Shown piece by piece: positions 51,323-60,159 of a stretch of 64,000 bases of DNA (position 1 is its first letter; each line of letters opens with the position of its first letter). The notes beneath the pieces are model-generated. The model was not told where the DNA came from. It worked only from the letters and a program-made list of their open reading frames with translations, and did no database searches. Source of the stretch: RGIG2041 sp045546315 (GTDB lineage Bacteria > Bacillota > Clostridia > UBA1381 > UMGS1253); NCBI GenBank assembly GCA_045546315.1, contig JAZQCN010000091.1, positions 1 through 64,000 of the forward strand, given 5' to 3'. A program made the position numbers and the translations under genes.

Positions 51323-52561
51323 ATGAAAAAGTATGTTCAGGTGGGTTGCGGAACCAGGGGAACATATGCATATGCAGTGCCGCTGGTGCAGGCGTACGCA
51401 GATTGCGGCGTGCTTTGCGGTGTGTATGATATCAATCCAAAAAGAGCAAAGCTTGTAAGCGAATTTGCAGGAAAAGAAATTCCCGTATATAACGACTTTG
51501 ATCAAATGCTCGAGCGTGTAAAGCCGGATGTCGTTATCATTACAACGAAGGATTGCGCGCACGACTACTATGCCATAAAGGCGATGAAAGCGGGCTGTGA
51601 TGTCATTGTCGAAAAGCCGCTGACAACCACCTTTAAAAAGGCACTTTCCATAAGAAAAGCACAAAAAGAAACCGGACAGGATGTCACTGTTACCTTCAAC
51701 CTGCGTTTCCATCCTTTTTTCAAAAGAATCAAGGAAATGATTGCAGAGGGCACAATCGGTGAAATCCGCAGCATCCACTACGAGTGGCTTCTCGACACAA
51801 GCCACGGCGCAGATTATTTTCACCGCTGGCACAGTATAAGAGAAAATTCCGGCTCGCTTCTTGTACATAAATCCACGCATCACTTTGACCTTGCAAACTG
51901 GTATCTGGAGCAGGACCCCATTGCGGTAAATGCTTTCGGCACACGCCGCTTCTACGGTGATATAAAAAAGCCTCCGGCAGACAGATGTCTCAACTGCCCC
52001 GAAAAGAAGAGTTGTAAATACTATTTTGATATAAGTCAGGATGCGATGGTAAAGAAGCTTTTTCTGGACTGCGAGGACGAGGACGGCTATATCCGCGATC
52101 GGTGCGTGTTCTCCGATGTGATTGACATTGAGGACAGTATAAGCCTTAATGTGCAATATTCCGGCGGTGCAGTCATGTCCTATACGCTCACGGCACATTC
52201 CCCCTATGAAGGGCTTCGACTATGCATGAGCGGTACAAAGGGCAGAATTGAAATTTCCACAAAAGACCTTACCGGTATGGGATATGACATCCAATCCGAA
52301 ACAAACGTTAAAATCATTAACTACAACGGCGAGGAAATCCATATAGAAATTCCCGCCGAAACAGCAAAGGGACACGGCGGTGCAGATGACCAGATTCGCG
52401 AAAGGCTGTTTCGAAATAAGCATCTCCCCGATCCGCTGCACCAGATGGCTGACACCCGCGCAGGGCTGATGTCGATTGGCATCGGTATGGCAGCAAATAT
52501 TTCCATGCAGGAAGGTCGCCAGGTTAAGCTCAGTGAATTTTATGACGATCTTCTGAATTGA
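51323..52561 (+). CDS. Gfo/Idh/MocA-family oxidoreductase
   Basis: The 412 residues start with a Rossmann fold (YVQVGCGTRGTYAYAVPLVQAYADCG), the EKP motif common to the family (DVIVEKPLTTT, about residues 94-104), NLRFHPFFKRIKEM and the C-terminal alpha/beta domain. An insert with CLNCPEKKSCKYYF (about 220-233) carries a three-cysteine pattern seen in a subgroup of these enzymes. Members oxidise sugars or act as glycosidase-like NAD enzymes. The ATG follows AAGGAG. It is followed by nagB, suggesting an amino-sugar or modified glycan substrate. Confidence 0.9.
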   Translation: MKKYVQVGCGTRGTYAYAVPLVQAYADCGVLCGVYDINPKRAKLVSEFAGKEIPVYNDFDQMLERVKPDVVIITTKDCAHDYYAIKAMKAGCDVIVEKPLTTTFKKALSIRKAQKETGQDVTVTFNLRFHPFFKRIKEMIAEGTIGEIRSIHYEWLLDTSHGADYFHRWHSIRENSGSLLVHKSTHHFDLANWYLEQDPIAVNAFGTRRFYGDIKKPPADRCLNCPEKKSCKYYFDISQDAMVKKLFLDCEDEDGYIRDRCVFSDVIDIEDSISLNVQYSGGAVMSYTLTAHSPYEGLRLCMSGTKGRIEISTKDLTGMGYDIQSETNVKIINYNGEEIHIEIPAETAKGHGGADDQIRERLFRNKHLPDPLHQMADTRAGLMSIGIGMAANISMQEGRQVKLSEFYDDLLN

Positions 52562-52653
52562 GGTGCTTTTACCCCCGCATTCTTTTACAATGATATTCAG
52601 ATAAAAAGGAACTATAAAAGGAAAAACGCTTGAATAAAGAAAGGTTGAACAAA

Positions 52654-53385
52654 ATGGAAATCAGAATTTGCAAAAACAGCGAAGAACTCGGCAAGAGCGC
52701 CGCGAAGCACGTGGCAGAAGTGCTTAAGCACTGCATCGCAGAAAAAGGAAGCGCAAGAATCGTGCTTTCAACAGGTGCATCACAATTTGATACAATCAAG
52801 GCGCTTGTCAAAGAGCCCGGCATCCAGTGGAACTGCGTTGAAATGTTTCACTTAGATGAATATGTTGACCTGCCTATTACACATGGTGCAAGCTTCAGAA
52901 AGTATCTGCAGGAAAGATTTGTGAATCAGGTCGGCACACTGAAGGCCGTACACTTTGTAGATGGCACAAAGGAATGCATCGCAAAGCTTACCGAAGAAAT
53001 CAGAAAGTCCCCCATTGACATCGGTCTTATCGGTATCGGCGAAAACGGGCACATTGCATTCAATGACCCTCCGGCTGACTTTGAAACCAAGGAAGCATAC
53101 ATCATCGTTAATCTCGACGAGCGCTGCAAGCAACAGCAGCTGGGCGAGGGCTGGTTTTCTACAATAAATGATGTACCGAAGCAGGCAGTGTCTATGACAA
53201 CCCACCAGATTATGCAGTGCGAAAGAATCGTTTCCTGCGTTCCCTATGCAGTAAAGGCAGAGGCTGTCGAAAACACAGTCAAGGCAAAAGCAACAACAAA
53301 TATGGTTCCCGCTACGCTTCTGAAAGAACATAAGGATTTCATCCTTTATCTCGATGAAGACAGCGCCGCAGGCATACTGAAGTAA
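52654..53385 (+). CDS. nagB: Glucosamine-6-phosphate deaminase
   Basis: NagB converts glucosamine 6-phosphate to fructose 6-phosphate and ammonia. The 243 residues show the phosphate-binding LSTGASQFDTIKALV (about 34-48), MFHLDEYVDLPITHGASFRKYL with the catalytic Asp and Glu, IGLIGIGENGHIAFNDPPADF and the end VSMTTHQIM. Some homologues of this length are NagB-like proteins of other specificity, so the exact sugar is not certain. I chose ATG 52654 for the usual length; a TTG 24 bases upstream is the alternative. Confidence 0.9.
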   Translation: MEIRICKNSEELGKSAAKHVAEVLKHCIAEKGSARIVLSTGASQFDTIKALVKEPGIQWNCVEMFHLDEYVDLPITHGASFRKYLQERFVNQVGTLKAVHFVDGTKECIAKLTEEIRKSPIDIGLIGIGENGHIAFNDPPADFETKEAYIIVNLDERCKQQQLGEGWFSTINDVPKQAVSMTTHQIMQCERIVSCVPYAVKAEAVENTVKAKATTNMVPATLLKEHKDFILYLDEDSAAGILK

Positions 53386-53444
53386 TCCGGAATAACAGAT
53401 GGTGCCCAACTTCATATAACTCTTTGCACCAACAATCAAAAAGC

Positions 53445-53476
53445 AGGGCTACAGTCAATTTCTTGACTGTAGCCCT
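53445..53476. terminator. Bidirectional terminator
   Basis: AGGGCTACAGTCAA (53445-53458) pairs with TTGACTGTAGCCCT (53463-53476). On the minus strand it ends in CTTTTTG. Confidence 0.85.
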
Positions 53477-53483
53477 TAATTAT

Positions 53484-54263
53484 TTATGCATGAATCATAT
53501 CGCGAAGCTTTACTGCGCGCTTGTAGCATTCCTCCAAAAATTCGCGCTTGGAGTATTTTTGCGCATACGCATCATCGTAGCGCAGCTCAAAGGTCAGATT
53601 TCCCTTCCAGCCAATTGCCTTAAAGTCCTTTGCCATCTGCTCAAAATCAATGATGCCGTCAAACGGCAGCTTATGCTGATCCTTTGTGCCGTCGTTATCG
53701 TGCAGATGCGTGCAAAACAAGCGGTTGCCTACTCTTGGCAGGTAATGTGCGCCTTGCGTTACGCTCGACTCGTGCCCGCTGTCATAGCAAAAGCCCACAT
53801 GCGGCTCGTCAAAGTACTCGAGCATTTTATAGAGATACGCTTCATCGTCTGCGTTTTCAATCGCAATTTTGATGCCCTTCTCTTTCGCCTTTGCAATCAC
53901 CGGCTCATAGCGCTTTGCACCAAGCTCAAACCTCGTACCCTCGCGCATATCCGTCTGCACATGTATGATTAGAATCGGCACGCCAAAGGTAACGCAGTTA
54001 TCGATTTCGCGCAAAAGCACCTCAATATAATCATCGCCCGCCTGACCCTCAAACCAGATGTCCGAGCAGCCCGGAATCGTGCCGTGAATGGTTTCAAATG
54101 TAAGACCGAGCGCATCACCCTGCTCGCGGTATTTGGCAAGCTCTTTTGTGTCGCTTGCACAGTCTGGATTACTGAAATACCCCTCATAGCCGATTTCCTT
54201 TGCCATAATCAACTGCTCTTCGCGGCTCATGCCTTCAAAAACTTCAATAAAAATCTTGTTCAT
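53484..54263 (-). CDS. Sugar phosphate isomerase/epimerase (AP endonuclease 2 TIM barrel)
   Basis: The 259 residues form a xylose-isomerase-like TIM barrel with metal ligands in the usual places: Glu in IAIENADDE, Asp in FCYDSGHE (the SGH motif), His in CTHLHDNDG and Glu in LTFELRYDD. Enzymes of this kind isomerise or epimerise sugars, keto-acids or inositols. The ATG at 54263 follows AAGGGGTG. It lies 15 bases downstream of an IlvD/Edd dehydratase in one operon, so it probably handles the sugar before dehydration of its acid, or a product after it. Confidence 0.9.
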   Translation of the reverse strand: MNKIFIEVFEGMSREEQLIMAKEIGYEGYFSNPDCASDTKELAKYREQGDALGLTFETIHGTIPGCSDIWFEGQAGDDYIEVLLREIDNCVTFGVPILIIHVQTDMREGTRFELGAKRYEPVIAKAKEKGIKIAIENADDEAYLYKMLEYFDEPHVGFCYDSGHESSVTQGAHYLPRVGNRLFCTHLHDNDGTKDQHKLPFDGIIDFEQMAKDFKAIGWKGNLTFELRYDDAYAQKYSKREFLEECYKRAVKLRDMIHA

Positions 54264-54278
54264 ACTTCGCACCCCTTC

Positions 54279-55913
54279 TTATTTTAAAACTGCACCCTTA
54301 TCCGACGGCTCTACACTTTCGCTGTATCGTGCAAGGAATTTTGATACCCCGCTCTGCTCGTGCGGTGTCCAGCGTGCTCTGCGCGCCGCCAGCTCTGCAT
54401 CACTTACACACAAATGCATCGTACCCGCATAAAGGTCAACCTTGATTTCGTCGCCGTTTTCTACCAGCGCAATCGCGCCGCCATCCTTTGCCTCCGGACA
54501 GATGTAGCCAATGCTTAGACCGCCGCTTGCACCGGAAAAACGACCATCGGTAATCACCGCCGTATTCGGAATCTTTTTCACAATCTCCGTCACACGATGC
54601 ATTTCCTTCATGCCCGGTCCGCCCTTCGGTCCTTCATAACGGATAATCAGCGCATCGCCGGAAACAATTTCATTTTTATGGAATGCCTCATAGCACTCAT
54701 CTTCATTATTAAACACTCTGGCCTTGCCGCTAAACCGCTTCAACTCGTCCGGCACGGCTGAGGTTTTTACCAATGCGCCCTTCGGTGCAAGATTGCCGTA
54801 CAGCACCTGAATGCCGTCCGCCTTTTTAAACGGATTGTCAAGCGGACGAATGGTTTCTTTGTTCTTGATAGCAGCCTTGGAAAGATTCTCCGCAACCGTT
54901 TTACCTGTCACAGTCAACGCATCTGTATGCAATAGCTCACCAAGAGACTTCATAATCCCCGGAATGCCGCCCGCCTGATACAGTTCAATAACTGTTTTGT
55001 TGCCGTTCGGCACAATGTCTGTCAAAACCGGTGTTTTCGATGTGATTTTTGCAATCGCATCCCATGAAAGCTCTAACCCAAGCTCGCACGCCAGCGCCGG
55101 CAGATGCAGCATCGCATTTAAAGAACCGCCGATGGCGCTCAGCACCGTTACCGCATTTTCAAGTGCCGCCTGTGTCATAATATCCGACGGCTTGATATTC
55201 GTTTCAACCATATGCATCAATGCTTTACCGGCATCTCTTGCAGCAAATCGACGCATTGATGTGGAGGAGGGAATCAATGCTCCGCCCGGCAGCATCATAC
55301 CTACCGCCTCTGCAATACAGCCCATCGTGTTCGCCGTTCCCAAAAACGGACATATGCCCGGGCCGGTATAATAGCGCAGCGTTTCCTCAATCAACTCGCG
55401 CTCCGTAATCTCACCTGCTAAAAATTTAGCGCGTGCCTTCTTCGACTCTTCCGGCTTGATTTCCGCATAGCACGGTCCCGCCGTAACCACTACGGACGGC
55501 AAATTGATTCTTGCTGCAGCGTTGAGCATCGCCGGAATAATTTTATCGCAAGAGCCCATATATACCACGCCATCGAAGATGCCTTCGCCGACAACCATCG
55601 CCTCAATAGAGTCGGAAATCAATTCTCTGTGCGGCAAGCAGTAACGCATACCGGAATGTCCCTGCGCAATGCCGTCACACATCGCAATGGTGTTAAACTC
55701 AATCGGTTCACCGCCGGCTTCAATAATACCCTTTTTCACTTCCTCCGCCAGCTTTCTAAGCGGCTCGTGTCCCGGGCAAATCTCGTTCCAGCTGTTCGCA
55801 ATCGCAATTAAAGGCTTTGTGTCCAACGCATCAATGCTGATGCCTGCAGATGCCAAATGCGCCTTTGCAATCGCTTTTTGAAAAGCGTCTAATTTGTCAA
55901 TTGCTCTTTGCAT
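54279..55913 (-). CDS. IlvD/Edd-family dehydratase (probable sugar-acid dehydratase)
   Basis: The 544 residues contain the family cysteines and motifs: NTIAMCDGIAQGHSGMRYCL, MGSCDKIIPAMLNAAAR, GPGICPFLGTANTMGC, GGSLNAMLHLPA and ITDGRFSGASGGLSIGYICPEA. Dihydroxy-acid dehydratase (branched-chain biosynthesis) and aldonate dehydratases share this layout. No other ilv gene is nearby, and the neighbours are sugar-catabolic, so I favour a sugar-acid dehydratase. The ATG at 55913 has GGAGAG upstream. It is transcribed towards the isomerase. Confidence 0.87.
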   Translation of the reverse strand: MQRAIDKLDAFQKAIAKAHLASAGISIDALDTKPLIAIANSWNEICPGHEPLRKLAEEVKKGIIEAGGEPIEFNTIAMCDGIAQGHSGMRYCLPHRELISDSIEAMVVGEGIFDGVVYMGSCDKIIPAMLNAAARINLPSVVVTAGPCYAEIKPEESKKARAKFLAGEITERELIEETLRYYTGPGICPFLGTANTMGCIAEAVGMMLPGGALIPSSTSMRRFAARDAGKALMHMVETNIKPSDIMTQAALENAVTVLSAIGGSLNAMLHLPALACELGLELSWDAIAKITSKTPVLTDIVPNGNKTVIELYQAGGIPGIMKSLGELLHTDALTVTGKTVAENLSKAAIKNKETIRPLDNPFKKADGIQVLYGNLAPKGALVKTSAVPDELKRFSGKARVFNNEDECYEAFHKNEIVSGDALIIRYEGPKGGPGMKEMHRVTEIVKKIPNTAVITDGRFSGASGGLSIGYICPEAKDGGAIALVENGDEIKVDLYAGTMHLCVSDAELAARRARWTPHEQSGVSKFLARYSESVEPSDKGAVLK

Positions 55914-55978
55914 ATTCTTTCTCTCCGTTCTATGTAATCTATTCACATTATAGCATATTGTTTTCCCAATTTCGACTG

Positions 55979-56009
55979 TTTCGTAAATTTTCGTAAATTT
56001 TCGTAAACC
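55979..56009. repeat. Three tandem TTTCGTAAA units upstream of two divergent promoters
   Basis: TTTCGTAAA is repeated three times at ten-base steps (one helical turn). It sits just upstream of the -35 box of the plus-strand tRNA promoter, and on the other side, upstream of a TATAAT (55947-55952, minus strand) that serves the dehydratase gene. The helical phasing suggests a protein-binding site, but no regulator is obvious. Confidence 0.6.
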
Positions 56010-56038
56010 TTGACAAAAATACATTTTTCTGCTATAAT
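56010..56038 (+). promoter_or_regulatory. Consensus promoter for the tRNA-Leu transcription unit
   Basis: TTGACA (56010-56015), 17-base spacer, TATAAT (56033-56038), both boxes perfect. This strength is typical for stable RNA genes. The tRNA gene starts about 260 bases later, after a decayed four-helix-bundle ORF. Confidence 0.8.
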
Positions 56039-56099
56039 TCTAAAGTCGTCACGCGGGCGCGGCGGAAATGAATGGATAATTGATAGTTGAAAGTTGATA

Positions 56100-56258
56100 A
56101 TGAATATTGCATTAAAAGAAACTTCCGAAACAAAGTATTGGATTAATCTTTTGCAAGCAACAAACTTTCTTTCCGAAGAAGAATGTTCATCAATTTTAAC
56201 TGATTGTATTGAGCTGGAAAAAATATTGATAAGCATAGTAAAATCTTCTAAACATTAA
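56100..56258 (+). pseudogene. C-terminal remnant of a four-helix-bundle (IVS-type) protein gene
   Basis: The 52 residues (NIALKETSETKYWINLLQA...) match the last two helices of the four-helix-bundle protein at 46347-46706 (MQIALKECYESEYWLELLN...; ...NDCGQIRRMLISSINTV against TDCIELEKILISIVKSS). The N-terminal half is missing; instead AT-rich repeats (GATAATTGATAGTTGAAAG) precede it, and similar sequence in the opposite sense (TTCAATTTTCC...CAATTATCAATT) follows. That is the shape of a decayed insertion flanked by imperfect inverted repeats. It lies in the leader of the tRNA-Leu unit. Confidence 0.75.
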
Positions 56259-56296
56259 TTTTCAATTTTCCATTCTCAATTATCAATTTAGCATAT

Positions 56297-56380
56297 GCGG
56301 ATGTGGCGGAATTGGCAGACGCGCCAGATTTAGGTTCTGGTATCTCCGATGTGCAGGTTCAAGTCCTGTCATCCGCACCA
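56297..56380 (+). tRNA. tRNA-Leu, anticodon UAG
   Basis: 84 bases including an encoded CCA. The acceptor stem is GCGGATG paired with CATCCGC, the D arm is TGGCGGAATTGGCAGACGC, the anticodon arm CCAGA-TTTAGGT-TCTGG has UAG at positions 34-36, a long variable arm follows as expected for leucine, and the T arm contains GGTTCAAGTCC. It reads CUA codons and related ones. Preceded by a consensus promoter and followed directly by a terminator. Confidence 0.97.
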
Positions 56381-56420
56381 AAAAGCACCGTTTTGACTTT
56401 CGTCAAAGCGGTGCTTTTTT
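56380..56420. terminator. Bidirectional terminator after tRNA-Leu
   Basis: AAAAAGCACCG and CGGTGCTTTTTT enclose an inner hairpin TTTGAC/GTCAAA. It also serves the SLH protein gene on the minus strand. Confidence 0.9.
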
Positions 56421-56429
56421 AATGCAATA

Positions 56430-59400
56430 CTACTTTACGGCGCGTTGTAAAAAGGTTACAATCTGCCCTCTTGTACAAGTCATATCCGGCGCGAAGGTTC
56501 CGTCGCCCATACCTGAGGTAATACCGTTTGCCACTGCCCAAGCAACCGCCTTGGCATATGGCGCATCGGCAGGAACATCCGTAAAGGCATTCGTGGTGCC
56601 CACATCAGGTGCGCCTGACATTTTCCAAAGATAAACAACCGTGTCTGCGCGGGTAACAAGCTTATTGGCTTCGAAGCTGCCCTTTTCAACCATGCCCTTC
56701 TCATATGCCCACCAGGAGGATACGAAGTAGTAGTCCTTGTAGTTTACATCGGTAAATGGGTTGTTATAAATTGTGTACTGCGGCTCTCCCATAGCTCTCC
56801 AGATAAAGGTGATAATCTGCGCCTTTGTGCAGGTCATATCGGGAGAGAAGGTTGTAGGCGAGGTGCCCGCGGTGATTTTCTTATCTACAGCCCATTTTAC
56901 AGGCTCAGCATACCACGCGCTCACCAAAACATCCTCAAAGGTGCCCACGATTTCCGCTTTTGGTACAGATGCAACTGCATCTACCTTCGGGATTGTAAAG
57001 CTGTCCTCCGGAATGGCAGCAAGGACCTTTCTGCCGAGCGAAGCAGAGTTTTTCCATGCACTTCCCGAAACGGAATTCCCGTTTGCATAACAATTACTTG
57101 TAGTGAATGTGACATCCGGCAGATATACAAGGTCTGCCTTGCCGGGCAAGCCCATAACGGCAATTCCCTCGTCAATGGTGAGCTTGCCAACATTGTAACA
57201 GTTCGTAAATGCACAGTTGCAGTTTGTTCTGCCGTAATTGGCAAGCCCTGCAACGACATTTGCAGTCAGATTACCCGAATTGTAGCAATCGGTAACGGTG
57301 GAATGTTCTACAGCCTTGATATCACCATATTTTTCAGCGTAGACAAACAGACCGCACGCAACCGAATTGTTGCCGTTAACCCAGTCCATTAACGGGAGTG
57401 TAATATCGCCCGAATTGTAGCACTCGCTTATATTCGACTTTTGAATATCGCCGGCAAGACCGCCCGCTATGAGCTCAAATATGTCATCATCACCCGATGT
57501 CACCGTAATATCCGCATCATTAAAGCATTTTGTTACGCTGCACCCGGCAATTTCCGCAGCTAAGCCGCCGGAAATAAAATGCAAAGTCGCAAGATGGTTC
57601 GCCTTGGGATCTTTTGTGATATTAAAGTTGATTTTTCCGTTTGCAGTATAACAGTTTGTAATCGTAGCATCCAGCGCATGTGTAGCAAATGCGCCTGCCC
57701 AGATATATAAGGGCTTGGAATATGCCGAATAGGTTACATCGATATTAAAGTTTATAAGTCCCAGGTTGCGTATTCCGGCATCACTGTTTCCAAGGCCGTT
57801 TGACATATATCCCATAAGACCGAAGTAACGGGAATTGCCTTGTTCCTGCATAAAGGGCTTTTCTTCGTTTATCTTTATGGTCATACCCGAAATAACATGA
57901 CCGTTTCCGTCAAGCTGACCTCTGAAAGCATCCGCACCAAACTGTGCCTTATTATTGACATCATCGCCGTTGCCGCCGTAGGCAGGTGTGCCGCCGATTG
58001 GAATCCAGTTGCCCCAGTTTGACAGGTCGATGTCCTTTATCAGCTTGAAGTGTTTAGCCGAATCCTTGCGTATTGCATCGAGCTGCTCCGGGGTTTCTAT
58101 GAGATAAGGATCTTCTTTGGTTCCGCTTCCCCCTGCAAATACATAGGGGCTGTCGTGATTTGTTGCCGGCGCACCCTGCCAGAAATCGGTCATTACAACT
58201 TCCGTAAGGTATGCCTGGGGTACAAATCCCATACCGCTTCCAATCCTAACTCTGCACCAATCGCCGGTGATGTCGGGAATTTCATCGGTGAGATCCCAGT
58301 CGATAATCTCAATAATCTGACCGGGCTGTATTTCAAATGCCTTTGTGTAGTCAATAGGATAATTCCAAAGGTACGCACCTACAGGCAGTATATGGTCGCT
58401 TAGCTTCGATGTTCCTATAACCGGCATGGCATTGCCTCTCTGATGCTGATGCCTTTCATTATAGTCCTGCATAGCCTGTGTAGGGGCGTTGGAAAAAGCT
58501 GTATGGTCTACACGCTCTATATATTCGTGGTAAACAAGCTCTATCTTTTTTTCGTCTATATAATTGATACTGTATGTATTGATTATCATTGAGCTCTTGT
58601 CACCGGAAAAAACTGCTTTGGTTTTTTTATCCCGGGTGGACTTTACATCCTTTGAAAAATGGTAAGGGTCTTTTGCAACATAGGTTGCAGTGGCTTTTAC
58701 CATTGAGTAAAGCTTGGGGACCTCTGTCGTGCTGTACACCACGCCTGTGCAGGCATATTCATCAGTATTTACAAATGCGGTGAGCGGCTCTCCCGTACTG
58801 TAATCTGCCATATATGGCTTCTGCCACGCTGTTGCATAGAGAAAATCCGCTTCAATTTCAGTGATTTCATTAAAATGCTGTCTGTCTTTTGCTCGTTTTT
58901 CCGCAAACTTTTCATTATATGTTCTTTCCGGGTCGTTGCCTTCCTTCACGAAGCTTCCGAAGGTTGCTTTCGCATCATTCATATTTACATATTCTGTTTC
59001 CTGATGATGCTCATTCCAGATGGCATAATAAACGGCATCTGTGTCAACACCGTCAACGCCTGCTTCTAAAACATATATTGTTGCTTCGGTGTTCTGGCTG
59101 CTGCCATACATCGTTCTTGAGTCCGGCTCGTGATATACCGAGTAGCCACCGCTTATCAGCTTCATCGTTCCGTAGTCGCCCACTTCAAATTTGTCAACCT
59201 TTGTAGGGGTGCAAGCCGTGGATGCCGGCTTTTTGGGCACATTGGCATTTTCGACCTCCGGCGCTTTAGTTGCCGTAAACTTATAAGTCAGCTCAACCGT
59301 GCGATTGCCGTTTGAAAGCTTGATTGTGGGCGGAAATCTGTTGACCATATGGTCTGCACTTCTCGAACTGAATACTTTGTTCTCAGCGCTGTCTTTTAAG

Positions 59401-59927
59401 CTGAGCGTCACGACAAGGGTATATTTCACACCCTCTTTAAAGCAGCCGTTACCGTCAAGCTCGCCTACCCATTTGTAATCCTCCATCGTCATATCGGCTG
59501 TATCGCCAAACTCGATATCATCATAAGGCTTCTTTCCTGCAAGGGGCTCGTCAACAAAGATAGTTGCGCATACCTTTTCCTTTTCAACAGTATGCTCTGT
59601 TTTGAAAGCTTCCTGGCTGGAAGAAAACATCGCCTCAACATATCCGGTGCCGGAAAGATTCAACATCTTATTGTTATAGCTTATCTTGTGCCATTTTCCG
59701 TCGATACCGCCCTTTCCGCTGATGTATGCTTCAAGCACATCCACCTCGTTGCCTGCGCTAAGATATCCGGTAACCTTACTGCTGCTGTCCGGCTTTTCAA
59801 ACACCTGCCAGTTTGTAATGACAGTTGCCTTTTCTCCTGCTCTGACCGCACCTGCAGCAAACATGGGCACACGCATCATACCGATTAGCATGCATACACA
59901 TAAAAGCATACTGATGATTCTTTTCAT
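56430..59927 (-). CDS. Large secreted surface protein with C-terminal SLH domains
   Basis: The 1165 residues have a signal peptide (MKRIISMLLCVCMLIGMMRVPMFAAGA) and an SH3-like region with short conserved turns (about 33-105, GTGYVEAMF). A long middle section ends in the SH3-like string WCRVRIGSGMGFVPQAYL. A repeat-rich region (about 620-960) has GLUG-type beta-helix units (DGNGHVISGMTI, ISECYNSGDITL, VTDCYNSGNLT, FTNCYNVGKLTI), and the C-terminus has two to three S-layer homology repeats (PVKWAVDKKITAG...FSPDMTCTKAQIITFIWRA; AVAWAVANGITSGMGDGTFAPDMTCTRGQIVTFL). SLH domains anchor to pyruvylated cell-wall polymers. The ATG at 59927 follows AAGGA. Ligand unknown; beta-helix repeats suggest adhesion or glycan binding. 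Confidence 0.88.
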   Translation of the reverse strand: MKRIISMLLCVCMLIGMMRVPMFAAGAVRAGEKATVITNWQVFEKPDSSSKVTGYLSAGNEVDVLEAYISGKGGIDGKWHKISYNNKMLNLSGTGYVEAMFSSSQEAFKTEHTVEKEKVCATIFVDEPLAGKKPYDDIEFGDTADMTMEDYKWVGELDGNGCFKEGVKYTLVVTLSLKDSAENKVFSSRSADHMVNRFPPTIKLSNGNRTVELTYKFTATKAPEVENANVPKKPASTACTPTKVDKFEVGDYGTMKLISGGYSVYHEPDSRTMYGSSQNTEATIYVLEAGVDGVDTDAVYYAIWNEHHQETEYVNMNDAKATFGSFVKEGNDPERTYNEKFAEKRAKDRQHFNEITEIEADFLYATAWQKPYMADYSTGEPLTAFVNTDEYACTGVVYSTTEVPKLYSMVKATATYVAKDPYHFSKDVKSTRDKKTKAVFSGDKSSMIINTYSINYIDEKKIELVYHEYIERVDHTAFSNAPTQAMQDYNERHQHQRGNAMPVIGTSKLSDHILPVGAYLWNYPIDYTKAFEIQPGQIIEIIDWDLTDEIPDITGDWCRVRIGSGMGFVPQAYLTEVVMTDFWQGAPATNHDSPYVFAGGSGTKEDPYLIETPEQLDAIRKDSAKHFKLIKDIDLSNWGNWIPIGGTPAYGGNGDDVNNKAQFGADAFRGQLDGNGHVISGMTIKINEEKPFMQEQGNSRYFGLMGYMSNGLGNSDAGIRNLGLINFNIDVTYSAYSKPLYIWAGAFATHALDATITNCYTANGKINFNITKDPKANHLATLHFISGGLAAEIAGCSVTKCFNDADITVTSGDDDIFELIAGGLAGDIQKSNISECYNSGDITLPLMDWVNGNNSVACGLFVYAEKYGDIKAVEHSTVTDCYNSGNLTANVVAGLANYGRTNCNCAFTNCYNVGKLTIDEGIAVMGLPGKADLVYLPDVTFTTSNCYANGNSVSGSAWKNSASLGRKVLAAIPEDSFTIPKVDAVASVPKAEIVGTFEDVLVSAWYAEPVKWAVDKKITAGTSPTTFSPDMTCTKAQIITFIWRAMGEPQYTIYNNPFTDVNYKDYYFVSSWWAYEKGMVEKGSFEANKLVTRADTVVYLWKMSGAPDVGTTNAFTDVPADAPYAKAVAWAVANGITSGMGDGTFAPDMTCTRGQIVTFLQRAVK

Positions 59928-59972
59928 TTCCAATCCTTCTTCCCTTTTGCTGATTTTGAATTCAAAAGTCGT

Positions 59973-60054
59973 TTCCTGCTTTTAAGCGCCCGAACGCTCG
60001 AAGAGCAGGAATCTTTATATAATAATTATACACGCACAGAATCATAGAATGCAA
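59973..60054 (-). promoter_or_regulatory. Promoter and structured leader of the SLH protein gene
   Basis: Minus strand TTGCAT (60049-60054), 18-base spacer, TATAAT (60025-60030). In the leader TTCCTGCT (60004-60011) pairs with AGCAGGAA (59973-59980), closing an inner hairpin AGCG/CGCT. No known riboswitch class recognised; mRNA stabilisation is possible. Confidence 0.55.
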
Positions 60055-60106
60055 TAGTTTTTTGCAAAAGTCATCTGTCTTTCAACAAAATCCATAAAGG
60101 CATACA

Positions 60107-60140
60107 AAAAGCAGCCGAAGCAATTGCCGTGGCTGCTTTT
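60107..60140 (-). terminator. Terminator of the RyR-domain gene
   Basis: AAAAGCAGCC pairs with GGCTGCTTTT, with T runs on both strands. Confidence 0.85.
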
Positions 60141-60159
60141 GCAAAATTCCGTTTTTGCA

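Noticed and set aside
54279..55913. Biosynthetic dihydroxy-acid dehydratase (ilvD)
   Set aside because: No other branched-chain amino acid gene is near and the operon partner is a sugar isomerase; I keep the broader family name.
55979..56009. Iterons of a replication origin
   Set aside because: Only three short units, no replication protein gene and no AT-rich unwinding region with DnaA boxes; the position fits promoter regulation better.
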